Positions 1 through 7,858 of a stretch of DNA of 13,213 nucleotides are shown here, one piece after another. This DNA comes from Deltaproteobacteria bacterium (GTDB lineage Bacteria; Myxococcota; UBA727; JABDBI01), in NCBI GenBank assembly GCA_016764955.1, contig JAESQZ010000006.1, positions 1-13,213 of the forward strand. Reading direction: 5' to 3'. The position numbers were made by a program, and so were the translations under genes. Within the stretch, counting starts at the first letter, position 1. The number at the start of each line of letters is the position of its first letter. Below the pieces are notes generated by a model. That model had not been told where the DNA came from, searched no databases, and was given only the letters and a program-made list of their open reading frames with translations.

Positions 1-1
1 C

Positions 2-97
2 AAAACCAAAGTGTCAAAAGCTTCTAAAGCAAGACGTTTAGAAAATAAAAAACGCCTGAGCCTCAAAAAGAAACTCAGGCGTGTGTTGGGAGATTAA
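2..97 (+). CDS. arfB: C-terminal end of ArfB-like ribosome-rescue hydrolase (5' partial)
   Basis: Only about 31 codons lie inside the window, reading in frame to TAA at 95-97. The tail is very basic and includes the stretch SKASKARRLENKKR followed by a Lys/Arg-rich end. This resembles the C-terminal tail of ArfB/YaeJ, where a TRPTRASKERRL-like segment inserts into the mRNA channel of stalled ribosomes so that the upstream GGQ domain can release the peptide. The catalytic GGQ domain would lie to the left of the window, so it cannot be checked. The gene converges on the helicase gene and overlaps its 3' end by 23 bases. The call rests on tail similarity alone; another basic RNA-binding protein is possible. 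Confidence 0.62.
   Translation, partial: KTKVSKASKARRLENKKRLSLKKKLRRVLGD
46..82 (-). terminator. Intrinsic terminator of the minus-strand operon
   Basis: Read on the minus strand, a perfect 9-bp stem (ACGCCTGAG at 74-82 pairing with CTCAGGCGT at 52-60) with a 13-base loop runs directly into TTTTTTA. The stem includes the helicase stop codon at 75-77, so translation ends inside the hairpin. On the plus strand the hairpin is followed by GTGTTGGG and has no T run, so it should act in the leftward direction only. Confidence 0.85.
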
Positions 98-2360
98 AGC
101 CTGGCATTAGTTCATCAAAACACTTTGGATTGCTTTCGCGTGCTTTTTTGATGAGGCGCATCATGCTGGTGCCGCGATCGGGTTGCTCCAGATCTATAAT
201 ATAACAAGCTTTTTTAGCGCGAGTAAGGCCGACATAAAGTAGCCTGGGGACCTCTGCTTCTGCTTTAGAACGCAATTTTTGGCGCACAGCATCTATAGGC
301 GTTGGGAATTGCTTTTTCTCAGTGCTATTTTGGGGTGCACAAAGCGCAATAGGCCTATTTTTATGGCTGACTGCTAAGCCAACAGCTGGGTCAAAAGCAA
401 TCGAGCTGCTTTCACTGGGTTGGGTGCTCGCCAAATCTGCCAAACAAACTACTGGGAATTCTAAGCCTTTGGATTGGTGAAAAGTCATGATTCGGACGGC
501 TTGTTCTTTATGAGAGAAAGTCTCAGCGAGTGATTCTTTAGGGGGCCTGTCTAGCATTTGCCAAAGATTTGTTATTTTTTCTTCATAGTTTTCTAGAGCG
601 TCGATTAAAAGCGTTCGAAGTTTGAAAATATTGGCTAGTTTCTGCTCTTTTTCGGGGTCTTGTTTGAGAGACTCTAAATAGCCGCCGTCTGTTAAAAGCC
701 TATCGATAATTTCGGCGATGCGAATTTTTCCAAGTTGCTCACGAAGCTTAATAAATAAATTTGGAAGCTTATAAGTTTTCCAGTCTATTAAATCTGTGTC
801 TGTTGTATCGCAAAAGGGTGAGCGCATTAAAGTCAGCTTGGCATAGGGATCTTCGGGTTTGATCAAGAGATAAAGCGCTGCAGAAAAATCGCTGACTTCT
901 AAGCGGCTATAAAAATTATCGCCGCCTTCGATACGTACGGGGACGCCTAGTTTTTGGAGTTCTTGTGCCATGGGGTAGGCTGACTTAATTCGGCGGACTA
1001 ATATGACGATGTCGTTTGGTTTGCATGTCACCCCGGCCTTGAGCCGGGGTCCAGTACTGGATCCCGGGTCAAGCCCGGGATGACAGCTTTCGCTTAGCAA
1101 CTCCTCGATCTTCTTAGCCCAGTCTTGCTTGAGAATAGCCCCAGCTTGACCATGATGTTCGTGCAAAGCCTCTAAAGCTTGGGTCTGGTCAAAGCCTGGA
1201 ATGGTCGCATGGGCGACTAAGTTCACAAATTCGATTAGTGCACCTTGGGAGCGCCGTGAAAGCTTAAGGCTTTCTTTATCGCCAGCGACGCGATCGAAAA
1301 CAGTTGCATCAGCGCCCCTGAAGCCATAGATGCTTTGTTTGGGATCGCCCACAACAAAAAGCTCGGAATTTTCTGAAAGCGCTCGAATTAACTGTTCTTG
1401 AATAGGACTTGTGTCTTGATATTCGTCAACCAAAATACAACGAAAGCGATCTTGTTGTGTGTGGCTAAGTTGTTTTGAAAAATATAACAAGTCGCTAAAA
1501 CCAAGCTGTTTGGTCTCGCGTTTATGAATATCAACTTGACTAGCATACTCGATTAATAAGCCAGCTAAAGCTTTTGCATCTGGCTTAGTTGCTTGGGTAC
1601 ATAAGAAAGAACCAAAAGCAACGACGGCATTAACTAGATTATTTCGAAGTTCGTCGTTGCCAAAGCGGCCAGACAAGCAGCCTCGCATATCTCGAAATGC
1701 TGCTGCGACGATATATTCTTCGCCGGGGTAAAGTTTATGAAATTTAGTCAAAGCTAAGCCAAAGTTTTCGAGGCGTTTTTGGGCTGCGCCTTTTGGTTTA
1801 ATATCTCGAAATATTTCGTAGGTTTCTCGGATATTTTTAAGAAGCTCTTGATCTTGCTGGGCTAATACTTGTGGGTATGAGATATGCTTAGGCTCTAGGC
1901 CTTGTTCCCGAATATTTTGAAGCAGTGAAACTAAGACTTCGCGTAAACCCGGGGTATCGCCGAATTGTCTGATTTGAAAGCGAGCGACTAGCTTGCCTAT
2001 ATTCACACTGTCGTTGTCCAGAGAACGCAAGATAACTTCTTCGGCGATTTTTAAGCAAATTTTCTGATCGTCGTAAGGCGATAAAAGTTCAAAGTCGCCG
2101 AAAGCATTGCCCACGATTTGTGCGCACAGTGCATGAAAAGTGCATATAGGTGCTGAGAGCAGAGCACGCGCGCTTTGGCCAGAGTTTTGTACTCTTGATA
2201 TAACGCGTGCACGCATTTCGGCGGCTGCTTTTTGAGTAAAGGTGATGGCTAGGATTTCAGAAGGCTTAAAGCGTTTTAAACACTCAACATAGCTTTCAAC
2301 TAATGTGTAAGTTTTTCCAGTTCCAGCACCCGCAATGACGATACGAGTTGATTGGGTCAT
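75..2360 (-). CDS. RecB/AddA-like UvrD-family helicase, no nuclease domain
   Basis: This is a superfamily 1A DNA helicase of 761 residues that should unwind DNA with ATP in repair or recombination. The motifs appear in order: Walker A AGAGTGKT at residues 10-17, motif Ia AITFTQKAAAEMRARV, motif II LVDEYQDTS near 310, motif III VGDPKQSIYGFRGAD near 340, motif V IMTFHQSKGLEFPVV near 630, and motif VI LLYVGLTRAKK near 710. The protein stops about 45 residues after motif VI, so it lacks the C-terminal RecB-type nuclease of full AddA or RecB proteins (over 1,000 residues). Residues 426-445 are encoded by a palindromic repeat inserted in frame just before the segment PNDIVILVRR. The ATG at 2358-2360 overlaps the stop of the upstream transporter gene as ATGA, so translation is probably coupled. 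The partner nuclease and true pathway are unknown. Confidence 0.9.
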   Translation of the reverse strand: MTQSTRIVIAGAGTGKTYTLVESYVECLKRFKPSEILAITFTQKAAAEMRARVISRVQNSGQSARALLSAPICTFHALCAQIVGNAFGDFELLSPYDDQKICLKIAEEVILRSLDNDSVNIGKLVARFQIRQFGDTPGLREVLVSLLQNIREQGLEPKHISYPQVLAQQDQELLKNIRETYEIFRDIKPKGAAQKRLENFGLALTKFHKLYPGEEYIVAAAFRDMRGCLSGRFGNDELRNNLVNAVVAFGSFLCTQATKPDAKALAGLLIEYASQVDIHKRETKQLGFSDLLYFSKQLSHTQQDRFRCILVDEYQDTSPIQEQLIRALSENSELFVVGDPKQSIYGFRGADATVFDRVAGDKESLKLSRRSQGALIEFVNLVAHATIPGFDQTQALEALHEHHGQAGAILKQDWAKKIEELLSESCHPGLDPGSSTGPRLKAGVTCKPNDIVILVRRIKSAYPMAQELQKLGVPVRIEGGDNFYSRLEVSDFSAALYLLIKPEDPYAKLTLMRSPFCDTTDTDLIDWKTYKLPNLFIKLREQLGKIRIAEIIDRLLTDGGYLESLKQDPEKEQKLANIFKLRTLLIDALENYEEKITNLWQMLDRPPKESLAETFSHKEQAVRIMTFHQSKGLEFPVVCLADLASTQPSESSSIAFDPAVGLAVSHKNRPIALCAPQNSTEKKQFPTPIDAVRQKLRSKAEAEVPRLLYVGLTRAKKACYIIDLEQPDRGTSMMRLIKKARESNPKCFDELMPGFNLPTHA
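1026..1085. repeat. Palindromic repeat inserted in frame in the helicase gene
   Basis: This 60-bp unit begins TGTCA and ends TGACA. It consists of two hairpins, CCCCGG-CTTGAG-CCGGGG and CCCGGG-TCAA-CCCGGG, joined by a centre GTCCAGTACTGGATC. At exactly 20 codons it keeps the helicase frame and reads CHPGLDPGSSTGPRLKAGVT on the minus strand. It is far more GC-rich than the surrounding gene. The layout (outer TGTCA/TGACA ends, inner CCAG/CTGG) is shared with the copies near 2847 and 3442. CHPGLDPGSS-like peptides are known to me from dispersed palindromes in several proteobacterial genomes. Confidence 0.88.
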
Positions 2361-2800
2361 AGGGCAACGAGGATGACTCCTATGAGTGCAATTGTAGCGC
2401 CAACGGCTTTGGTAACTGTAAGTGGTAGCCCGTCAACCCAGGTGTCCCAAACCATGGAGGTTACAACTTGTGCGGTGACGAAGGAGATAAAGACAGTCAA
2501 GGCTCCAAGCTTATTCATGCAGGTTGGGATTCCGAAAATCACTGAAAAGCCAAATAAGCCTGGGAAAATATACCACCATTTCCATTCAAAAGCTGCGCCA
2601 ACTCCAGCTTGAAAGGGGCCTAGCCGATCTGGAATTGTCTGCGCCAGTAGAAATAAAACACCAGCAGCGCCTAGAATAATGGCAGCGTTAACGAGGAGAA
2701 TCAGCGCCAAGCCGTATTGTTGACTGATTTGTTTGTTAAGCGTGTTTTGAAGAACACTCATGACACCAATTGCGACGGGGGCTAAAAAGTAGAAAAGCAT
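2357..2800 (-). CDS. YdcZ/DUF606-type small DMT-superfamily transporter
   Basis: This is a 147-residue inner-membrane protein made almost wholly of hydrophobic helices, probably five, starting MLFYFLAPVAIGVMSVLQNTLN. The early Asn/Gln residues in helix 1 and the GATIALIGVILVAL ending match the DUF606 (YdcZ) family of the drug/metabolite transporter superfamily, whose usual length is about 140-150 residues. The substrate is unknown. The stop overlaps the helicase ATG. The start is separated from the upstream lipoprotein gene by a 113-bp gap that holds a repeat copy. No strong ribosome binding site precedes the ATG, but the family length supports this start. Confidence 0.82.
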   Translation of the reverse strand: MLFYFLAPVAIGVMSVLQNTLNKQISQQYGLALILLVNAAIILGAAGVLFLLAQTIPDRLGPFQAGVGAAFEWKWWYIFPGLFGFSVIFGIPTCMNKLGALTVFISFVTAQVVTSMVWDTWVDGLPLTVTKAVGATIALIGVILVAL

Positions 2801-2846
2801 GAGGTTCTTGTAAGCAGGGTGAGTGGAGTGCGCAAGGCCTATCGGC

Positions 2847-2912
2847 TGTCATGCTGGCGCAGGCCAGCATCTCTCCATTGAGAACTAGACCCTGGCCTAC
2901 GCCAGGGTGACT
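2847..2912. repeat. Palindromic repeat in the lipoprotein/transporter gap
   Basis: TGTCATGCTGGC-GCAG-GCCAGCAT forms the left hairpin and ACCCTGGC-CTAC-GCCAGGGT the right one, ending GTGACT. The outer ends and two-hairpin layout match the copies at 1026 and 3442, but the arms have diverged. It sits immediately downstream of the lipoprotein stop codon (TAA, 2914-2916 on the minus strand). In the transcript it would form a double hairpin between two genes of the operon, where it could affect RNA stability or distal gene expression. Confidence 0.8.
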
Positions 2913-2913
2913 A

Positions 2914-3558
2914 TTAAAACCTTGAAACCTTAAGTGGCACCCGCCAAACCGCGAGCTCTTTTTGATTTGAATCACTTAACACAGCGCGAACAAACATGAT
3001 TTCTTCAATTGGCAAGGGTTTAAGTGACTTGAGCTCGACAAAGTAGCGATTTTCTTTTTTGCTAAGCTCTGACTTTGCAGGAATTGGGATTCCTTCTGAG
3101 TCTGTAATGTCGACTCGAATATTCTCGCCTGGTTTTAGATCTTGCTCCCAGTGAATGCTTTTAACTCGGTTTGGGATCTTCCAAGGTGTTAGTGCTGTGG
3201 GGTTTGCTAACGTGGGGACTGGGCCACAGAGATCCATGATGCGATTCAGATGATAAGTATCAGGTGGCCTAAATCTATAGGCATTTAGGCAAGGGGCATT
3301 AGAGGTGTTGAGTAAATTAGGTAAGTTTTGATAGCGAGCATAGACAATAGGGTCTTTTAGAGCAAAAAGAACGTGAGCTTGAGGCCCGCCATCTGTGAAA
3401 GGTGTTTTTTGGCACGCTGATAGGGAGAGTAGCAGGATCATTGTCATGCCAGCGAAGGCTGGCATCCAGAATAAGGCTGAACATCGGACTGGATGCCAGC
3501 CTTCGCTGGCATGACAAGATGTAGGCTGGCATGACAATGCGGCGCGCGTTTCTTTCAC
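2914..3558 (-). CDS. Putative lipoprotein with a repeat-derived N-terminus, function unknown
   Basis: The full frame encodes 214 residues from a GTG whose bases overlap the dapD stop codon (GTGA), the same coupling style as its neighbours. A lipobox, LLLSLSAC, places the lipidated Cys at residue 49 of this frame. Residues of about 8-39 are encoded by palindromic repeat DNA, including FWMPAFAGMT, which directly extends the hydrophobic core. Internal ATG codons at 3445-3447 and 3439-3441 are alternative starts but give very short, uncharged signal peptides. The mature part (about 165 residues) has a paired-Cys region (NAPCLNAYRF, MDLCGPVP) and a beta-rich second half; I recognise no domain. It may be an envelope protein of the periplasmic face. 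Coding status is likely; start and function are uncertain. Confidence 0.65.
   Translation of the reverse strand: MKETRAALSCQPTSCHASEGWHPVRCSALFWMPAFAGMTMILLLSLSACQKTPFTDGGPQAHVLFALKDPIVYARYQNLPNLLNTSNAPCLNAYRFRPPDTYHLNRIMDLCGPVPTLANPTALTPWKIPNRVKSIHWEQDLKPGENIRVDITDSEGIPIPAKSELSKKENRYFVELKSLKPLPIEEIMFVRAVLSDSNQKELAVWRVPLKVSRF
3442..3536. repeat. Palindromic repeat plus partial second copy in the lipoprotein 5' end
   Basis: A complete unit runs from 3442 to 3516. TGTCATGCCAGC-GAAG-GCTGGCATCCAG at 3442-3469 and its inverse CTGGATGCCAGCCTTCGCTGG...TGACA at 3489-3516 are near-perfect inverted copies around a 19-bp spacer. A partial unit, GTAGGCTGGCATGACA, follows at 3521-3536. The whole block lies in the coding frame between the GTG start and the hydrophobic core of the lipoprotein signal peptide, and supplies an ATG (3445-3447). 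Confidence 0.9.
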
Positions 3559-4304
3559 ACTGCCCCCCTCAACGCCGACTCCAATGCCGTCTTGCTATCT
3601 GTCTTTGCATCACGATACTTAACGATAATAGCAGCCTGAACGTTTAGATTATTTGTTCGTGCAAACGCGCCTTTGGCTGGTCTGCTACCAGGTACGACAA
3701 CAGCGTTTTCAGGAACTTGGCCAGTCCAAGTTGTTTCTTGTACTAAATCATAAATTGGCGTGCTGCCTGTTAGTACAACGCCAGCTGCAATAATGGCCCG
3801 TTTGCCGATAATGACGCCCTCGTAAAGACCTGTGTTACCGCCAACAAAAGCGTTATCTTCTACAATAACTGGTTTGGCGCCGATTGGTTCTAGAACACCG
3901 CCAATTTGAGCAGCAGCAGATAGATGCACGTGTTTTCCGACTTGTGCGCAGCTGCCTACCAAAGCATGTGAATCAACAAGGGTGCCTTCGTCTACAAAAG
4001 CACCGATATTAATATAAGCAGGTGGCATAATAATCACGCCAGGTGCAACAAAAGCACCTCGCCTAATGGCTGTGCCGCCAGGTACGACACGAACCTGATC
4101 TGAGACTCTAAACTGCCTTACTGGGAGCGTATCTTTATCTACAAAATCACCCATCTGAATTAAACTGCTTTCTTTGAATGCAGTTAAGATGGCTTGTTTG
4201 ACTTCTTCGTCAGCCTGCCATTCGCCTGTGGCATTTTGAAATGCAGCACGGCGTTCGCCAGTTTCTAACTGGTCTAAGATTATTTTCCAAGCAGGTGTTG
4301 ACAT
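3555..4304 (-). CDS. dapD: 2,3,4,5-tetrahydropyridine-2,6-dicarboxylate N-succinyltransferase
   Basis: This enzyme transfers succinyl from succinyl-CoA to tetrahydrodipicolinate in the succinylase branch of lysine/meso-diaminopimelate synthesis, in the cytoplasm. Of 249 residues, about 75-190 form a left-handed beta-helix of hexapeptide repeats. Family hallmarks include RVVPGGTAIRRGAFVAPGV, NIGAFVDEGTLVDSHALVGS, CAQVGKHVHLS and IGGVLEP, which align with the DapD core. It is slightly shorter than the E. coli enzyme (about 274). After IGGVLEP it carries a GGNTGLYEGVIIG version of the loop, different from enterobacterial DapD. The ATG at 4302-4304 lies 25 bp inside the 3' end of dapE, and the two genes encode enzymes of the same branch. 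Confidence 0.95.
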   Translation of the reverse strand: MSTPAWKIILDQLETGERRAAFQNATGEWQADEEVKQAILTAFKESSLIQMGDFVDKDTLPVRQFRVSDQVRVVPGGTAIRRGAFVAPGVIIMPPAYINIGAFVDEGTLVDSHALVGSCAQVGKHVHLSAAAQIGGVLEPIGAKPVIVEDNAFVGGNTGLYEGVIIGKRAIIAAGVVLTGSTPIYDLVQETTWTGQVPENAVVVPGSRPAKGAFARTNNLNVQAAIIVKYRDAKTDSKTALESALRGAV

Positions 4305-5257
4305 AAGTCCTGGTAAACTCCAACCGCTTTTTCCAAGTCAGAAACCGCGATTTTTTCATGTGCAGTGTGAGCGTCTAAAATAGAGCCGGGGCCAATCAAG
4401 ACAGGTTTTCCTATCGACATGAGATGGGGAACATCGGATCCAAACCGTACAACTGTGGACCCCAAATTCGGGATTGGCTCAAAAGACAGAGGAGAAGAGG
4501 CTGTGAGTACTTCCACCTGCGTGTTCTTGTGAATGAGGGAACGAATCTCGTTTTCGAGCTTCTCATGTTCAATGGTTGTGCGCATGACACAGTGAGCCTG
4601 TGCTTTATCAGCGATCACGTTGGCAGCTCTCCCGCCTTCGAGGGTGCCAATATTAAGTGTCGTTTGGCCATAGGCTTTATTATTTGGCCAGGGGTGATTT
4701 AGAAGTAGGTGTAGATCATGAATAAGTTGATGCGTTGCAGAAACACCTGTTTCTGGGTAAGCGCTGTGGCCTGTTTGGCCATGTGTTGTCAGTGTAAATG
4801 CCAAAGCACCCTTCATGGCAGAGGCTGCTTTTAAGTCAGTAGGCTCGCCATTGATAAAATATTCTACTTTGGGGGCAAAACCTTGGGCAGCTTGTTTAGC
4901 ACCTTCGCTATTGGTTTCTTCTCCAACCAAGAAAAGTAATCCCACATCTTCAAACTTTCGGGCTGCTATAATCATGGCGGCCATAATGCCTTTGGCATCA
5001 CAAACGCCCCTGCCTCTAATTAGTTCGCCTTCTAAAGTAGGTGGGATATGAGGCGGGACTGTATCCAAATGCGTTGTTAGGAGAATCCGAGGAGGTTTTT
5101 TTACGGCCAGCAGATTATGTCGATCGCCTACAGCTTGTAGTTTAATCTCGTAGCCCTCGTTAGTTAGGAGCTTGGCAAGATATTGGGTTAAAGCTTGTTC
5201 ATTGCCTGTGATAGATGGAATTTTGCACAGGGCTAGCGTAAGATCTATGGTGTTCAT
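4280..5257 (-). CDS. dapE: M20-family metallopeptidase, probable succinyl-diaminopimelate desuccinylase
   Basis: This di-zinc hydrolase probably removes succinate from N-succinyl-L,L-diaminopimelate. Visible metal and catalytic residues are His63 and Asp65 (TTHLDTVPP), Asp87 (GVCDAKG), Glu113/Glu114 (VGEETNSEG), Glu138 (GEPTD) and a late His in DAHTAHEKI. A dimerisation (lid) segment starts around GQTGHSAYPETG. At 325 residues it is shorter than classical DapE (about 375), and M20 sequences alone do not separate DapE from ArgE-type deacetylases. The 25-bp overlap with dapD makes the DapE role the best reading. Its ATG (5255-5257) overlaps the ribonuclease stop as ATGA. Confidence 0.85.
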   Translation of the reverse strand: MNTIDLTLALCKIPSITGNEQALTQYLAKLLTNEGYEIKLQAVGDRHNLLAVKKPPRILLTTHLDTVPPHIPPTLEGELIRGRGVCDAKGIMAAMIIAARKFEDVGLLFLVGEETNSEGAKQAAQGFAPKVEYFINGEPTDLKAASAMKGALAFTLTTHGQTGHSAYPETGVSATHQLIHDLHLLLNHPWPNNKAYGQTTLNIGTLEGGRAANVIADKAQAHCVMRTTIEHEKLENEIRSLIHKNTQVEVLTASSPLSFEPIPNLGSTVVRFGSDVPHLMSIGKPVLIGPGSILDAHTAHEKIAVSDLEKAVGVYQDLCQHLLGK

Positions 5258-6750
5258 TTGAATCTAGAAGCAAATACATCAAACTGCTCCTGATGGAAAG
5301 AGCCGCGAGGCTTTAGAGCCAATTTTTTGTCAATTTTAGATTCTAAGAAACTTAAGGTATCTCCCTCGAAATTTCTCATGAAATCAATGACTTCTGGGTG
5401 AGCTTGAACGACTAGCTGGTCCTCTTCTTGATTCCAGTTATGCTCAGAAAGCTCACGAAATACCTCATAGCTAATGGTGCGTTTTGACTTGAGGCTCCCT
5501 TTGCCATCACAGTAGAAGCAAGGCTCGCACAAAGTATGCTCTAAGCTTTCACGCTTTCTTTGACGCGTCATTTCCACGAGTCCAAGCTCACTTATCTTAA
5601 TGACATTGCAGCGCGCTTTGTCTTTTTTGAGGATGTCCTGAAGGGCATTTACAATGCGCTCTCGGTCTTCCTCTTGCTCCATGTCAATGAAGTCAATAAT
5701 GATCATGCCCCCAATATTTCTGAGGCGTAGTTGAAAAGCGACTTCTTTGACTGCTTCTAAGTTTGTTTTTAAGATTGTTTCATCAAAGTTGCGCCGCCCA
5801 ACAAAACGGCCGGTATTAACATCGATAACCGTGAGTGCTTCAGCTTGATCAATGATGAGATACCCGCCTGAACGTAGCCAGACCTTGCGATTCATGGCGC
5901 GTGTAATTTCAGATTCGATGGAATAGTGGGAAAAAATGGGTTCTGGACCTGAGAAGAACTCAATTTTTTCAGCCAGTTTAGGATCTATCAGCTCAGTGAA
6001 TTTTCTAACGTGTTCTACTTCAGCCTTGTCATCAATCATGATGCGTTCAAGTTGATCATTGGTCATGTCTCGAGCGCATTTTAATAAGAGATCAAGCTCG
6101 GGTTGTACCAAGCTAGGTGCAGGGAGTTTTGAAGCTCGTTTTTGGATATCTTCCCAAAGTGAGATGAGAAAGCGGCAATCGTCCTCAAGTCTTTCTTTTG
6201 AAACGCCTTGTGAAATGGTTCTGGCGATGAAGCCAGTCCCTTCAGGAGCCATGGGAGTCAAGATGCTTTTTAGACTCTCACGCTCTGCTTCATCAGTTAT
6301 TTTACGGCTGATCCCAATATGGGCAGACATGGGTAAAAATACAACGTGATGGCCGGGAATCGATGGGTTGCAATTGACACGAGGCCCCTTGGTTCCGATT
6401 GCGTCTTTCATGACTTGAACAAGAACTGTTTGGCCAGACTTAATTAATTCTTGGATAAGAAGATTGGGACGTGGTGGCCGTGTCGGCATATCTGTTTCTT
6501 CTGGATCTAAATCTCCAGGCTCATGGGGTAGGATATCGCCAACATATAAAAAGGCAGATTTTTCGAGGCCAATATCGAGAAAAGCAGCCTGCATGCCCGG
6601 CAGAACACGCTGCACTTTGGCTAAATAGATATTACCAACCAGCCCTTTATCAGCCCTTCTTTCCAACATGAGCTCTACAAGCTGGGCATTTTCAACCAGT
6701 GCGACACGTGTTTCAAAGGGGGTTGAGTTGACCAGGAGTTGTGTCGTCAA
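5254..6750 (-). CDS. rng: Ribonuclease G / RNase E catalytic-type endoribonuclease
   Basis: This is a single-strand, 5'-end-sensing RNase of 498 residues, about the length of E. coli RNase G (489). The N-terminus LVNSTPFETRVALVEN and the S1 domain GNIYLAKVQRVLPGMQAAFLDIG are typical. The catalytic metal-binding Asp residues are in LTVIDVNTGRFVGRRN (near residue 308) and GGMIIIDFIDM (near 350). A CEPCFYC cluster near 410 is the zinc-link position used for tetramer assembly. The long C-terminal scaffold of RNase E is absent. The start is TTG (6748-6750), overlapping the upstream TGA as TTGA. It is supported by a GAGGAAGAGG Shine-Dalgarno sequence six bases upstream and by the conserved M-T-x-x-LLVN beginning. 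Confidence 0.94.
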   Translation of the reverse strand: MTTQLLVNSTPFETRVALVENAQLVELMLERRADKGLVGNIYLAKVQRVLPGMQAAFLDIGLEKSAFLYVGDILPHEPGDLDPEETDMPTRPPRPNLLIQELIKSGQTVLVQVMKDAIGTKGPRVNCNPSIPGHHVVFLPMSAHIGISRKITDEAERESLKSILTPMAPEGTGFIARTISQGVSKERLEDDCRFLISLWEDIQKRASKLPAPSLVQPELDLLLKCARDMTNDQLERIMIDDKAEVEHVRKFTELIDPKLAEKIEFFSGPEPIFSHYSIESEITRAMNRKVWLRSGGYLIIDQAEALTVIDVNTGRFVGRRNFDETILKTNLEAVKEVAFQLRLRNIGGMIIIDFIDMEQEEDRERIVNALQDILKKDKARCNVIKISELGLVEMTRQRKRESLEHTLCEPCFYCDGKGSLKSKRTISYEVFRELSEHNWNQEEDQLVVQAHPEVIDFMRNFEGDTLSFLESKIDKKLALKPRGSFHQEQFDVFASRFK

Positions 6751-7853
6751 CGTATGCCTCTTCCTCGCTTAATAATGCTTGTTCCACGATAAATATGTTT
6801 CGTGCGTCCTATATCATGAATACGATGTTCAGCCAAAGTTTTAGCAGCCTCTAAAGTGGTTATTTTATCTTCCTGTGCGATATGTAACAGCCTCGTAATG
6901 ATATTAAAAATGCCGCTAGCTTGTTCCATAGCGTGCGATCTTTCATAATTAATTAGCTCGTTGGCGACATTAATAAGTCCACCAGAGCTAATGACGAAAT
7001 CGGGAACATATAAAATATCGCGCTTCTCTAGTTCTGCGCTATGTTTGTCTTCTTGAGCCAAGACGTTATTGGCACTGCCTGCAATAATCTGGCACTGTAG
7101 CCTTGGAATTGTATCATCATTGACAATGCCTCCGAGAGCACACGGGACGAATACTGTACAAGGCACATCATAGATTTTGTCTGGATCAACAAACTCGATT
7201 CCTGAAAACTCTTGGTTGACCCGTGTAATACTATCAGGATTGATGTCGGTCGCTACAATTTTAGCACCTGTTGGGACAAGGTGATGTAGGAGATGAAAAC
7301 CTACTTGACCAATGCCTTGTACAGCAATCGTGTGACCTTTTAGTGAGTCTGTGCCAAGCTTAAAATCGAGAGCCGCTTTAATTCCTTCGAAGACACCATA
7401 TGCGGTGACAGGGCTTGGGTCACCTGAGCCCCCTAAAGAGTGATTGATCCCGGTGACGTAATCAGTCTCCTGCCAAACCCAGGCCATATCTTGCACAGTT
7501 GTGCCGACATCTTCCGCGGTGATGTAGCGGCCACCTAAACTTTGAACAAAGCGACCAAAGACTCGAAATAGCTCTTCTGTTTTCATGGTTTTTGGATCAC
7601 CAATAATAACGGCTTTTCCACCGCCAAGATTTAAGCCTGCTGCAGCTGACTTATAGGTCATGCCACGGGAAAGTCTTAAAACATCTCGCAAAGCATCTTC
7701 TTCTGATTCGTATGGCAACATTCTACAGCCCCCTAAGGCAGGGCCTAGAGTTGTGTTATGGATGGCGATGATAGCCTTGAGGCCGCTTCCTTTATCATTA
7801 CAGAAGATGATTTGTTCGTGTTCTCTTTTAGCAAGCGCATCAAAAACGTTCAT
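6747..7853 (-). CDS. Glu/Leu/Phe/Val dehydrogenase, leucine-dehydrogenase type
   Basis: This enzyme catalyses NAD-linked reversible oxidative deamination of a branched-chain or related amino acid to its 2-oxo acid. The 368 residues match leucine dehydrogenase in length. Substrate-site features are GPALGGCRM (37-45), Lys68 in MTYKSA and catalytic Lys80 in LNLGGGKAVI. A Rossmann NAD-binding fold starts near residue 175 with VQGIGQVG. ITAEDVGTT and GSANNVLAQ are also typical of the family. Exact specificity (Leu, Val or Phe) cannot be read. The ATG (7851-7853) follows the dapF stop by five bases and has an AGGA ribosome binding site inside the dapF end. Its presence in a dap operon is unusual and may tie nitrogen supply to wall synthesis. 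Confidence 0.93.
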   Translation of the reverse strand: MNVFDALAKREHEQIIFCNDKGSGLKAIIAIHNTTLGPALGGCRMLPYESEEDALRDVLRLSRGMTYKSAAAGLNLGGGKAVIIGDPKTMKTEELFRVFGRFVQSLGGRYITAEDVGTTVQDMAWVWQETDYVTGINHSLGGSGDPSPVTAYGVFEGIKAALDFKLGTDSLKGHTIAVQGIGQVGFHLLHHLVPTGAKIVATDINPDSITRVNQEFSGIEFVDPDKIYDVPCTVFVPCALGGIVNDDTIPRLQCQIIAGSANNVLAQEDKHSAELEKRDILYVPDFVISSGGLINVANELINYERSHAMEQASGIFNIITRLLHIAQEDKITTLEAAKTLAEHRIHDIGRTKHIYRGTSIIKRGRGIR

Positions 7854-7858
7854 AAATC

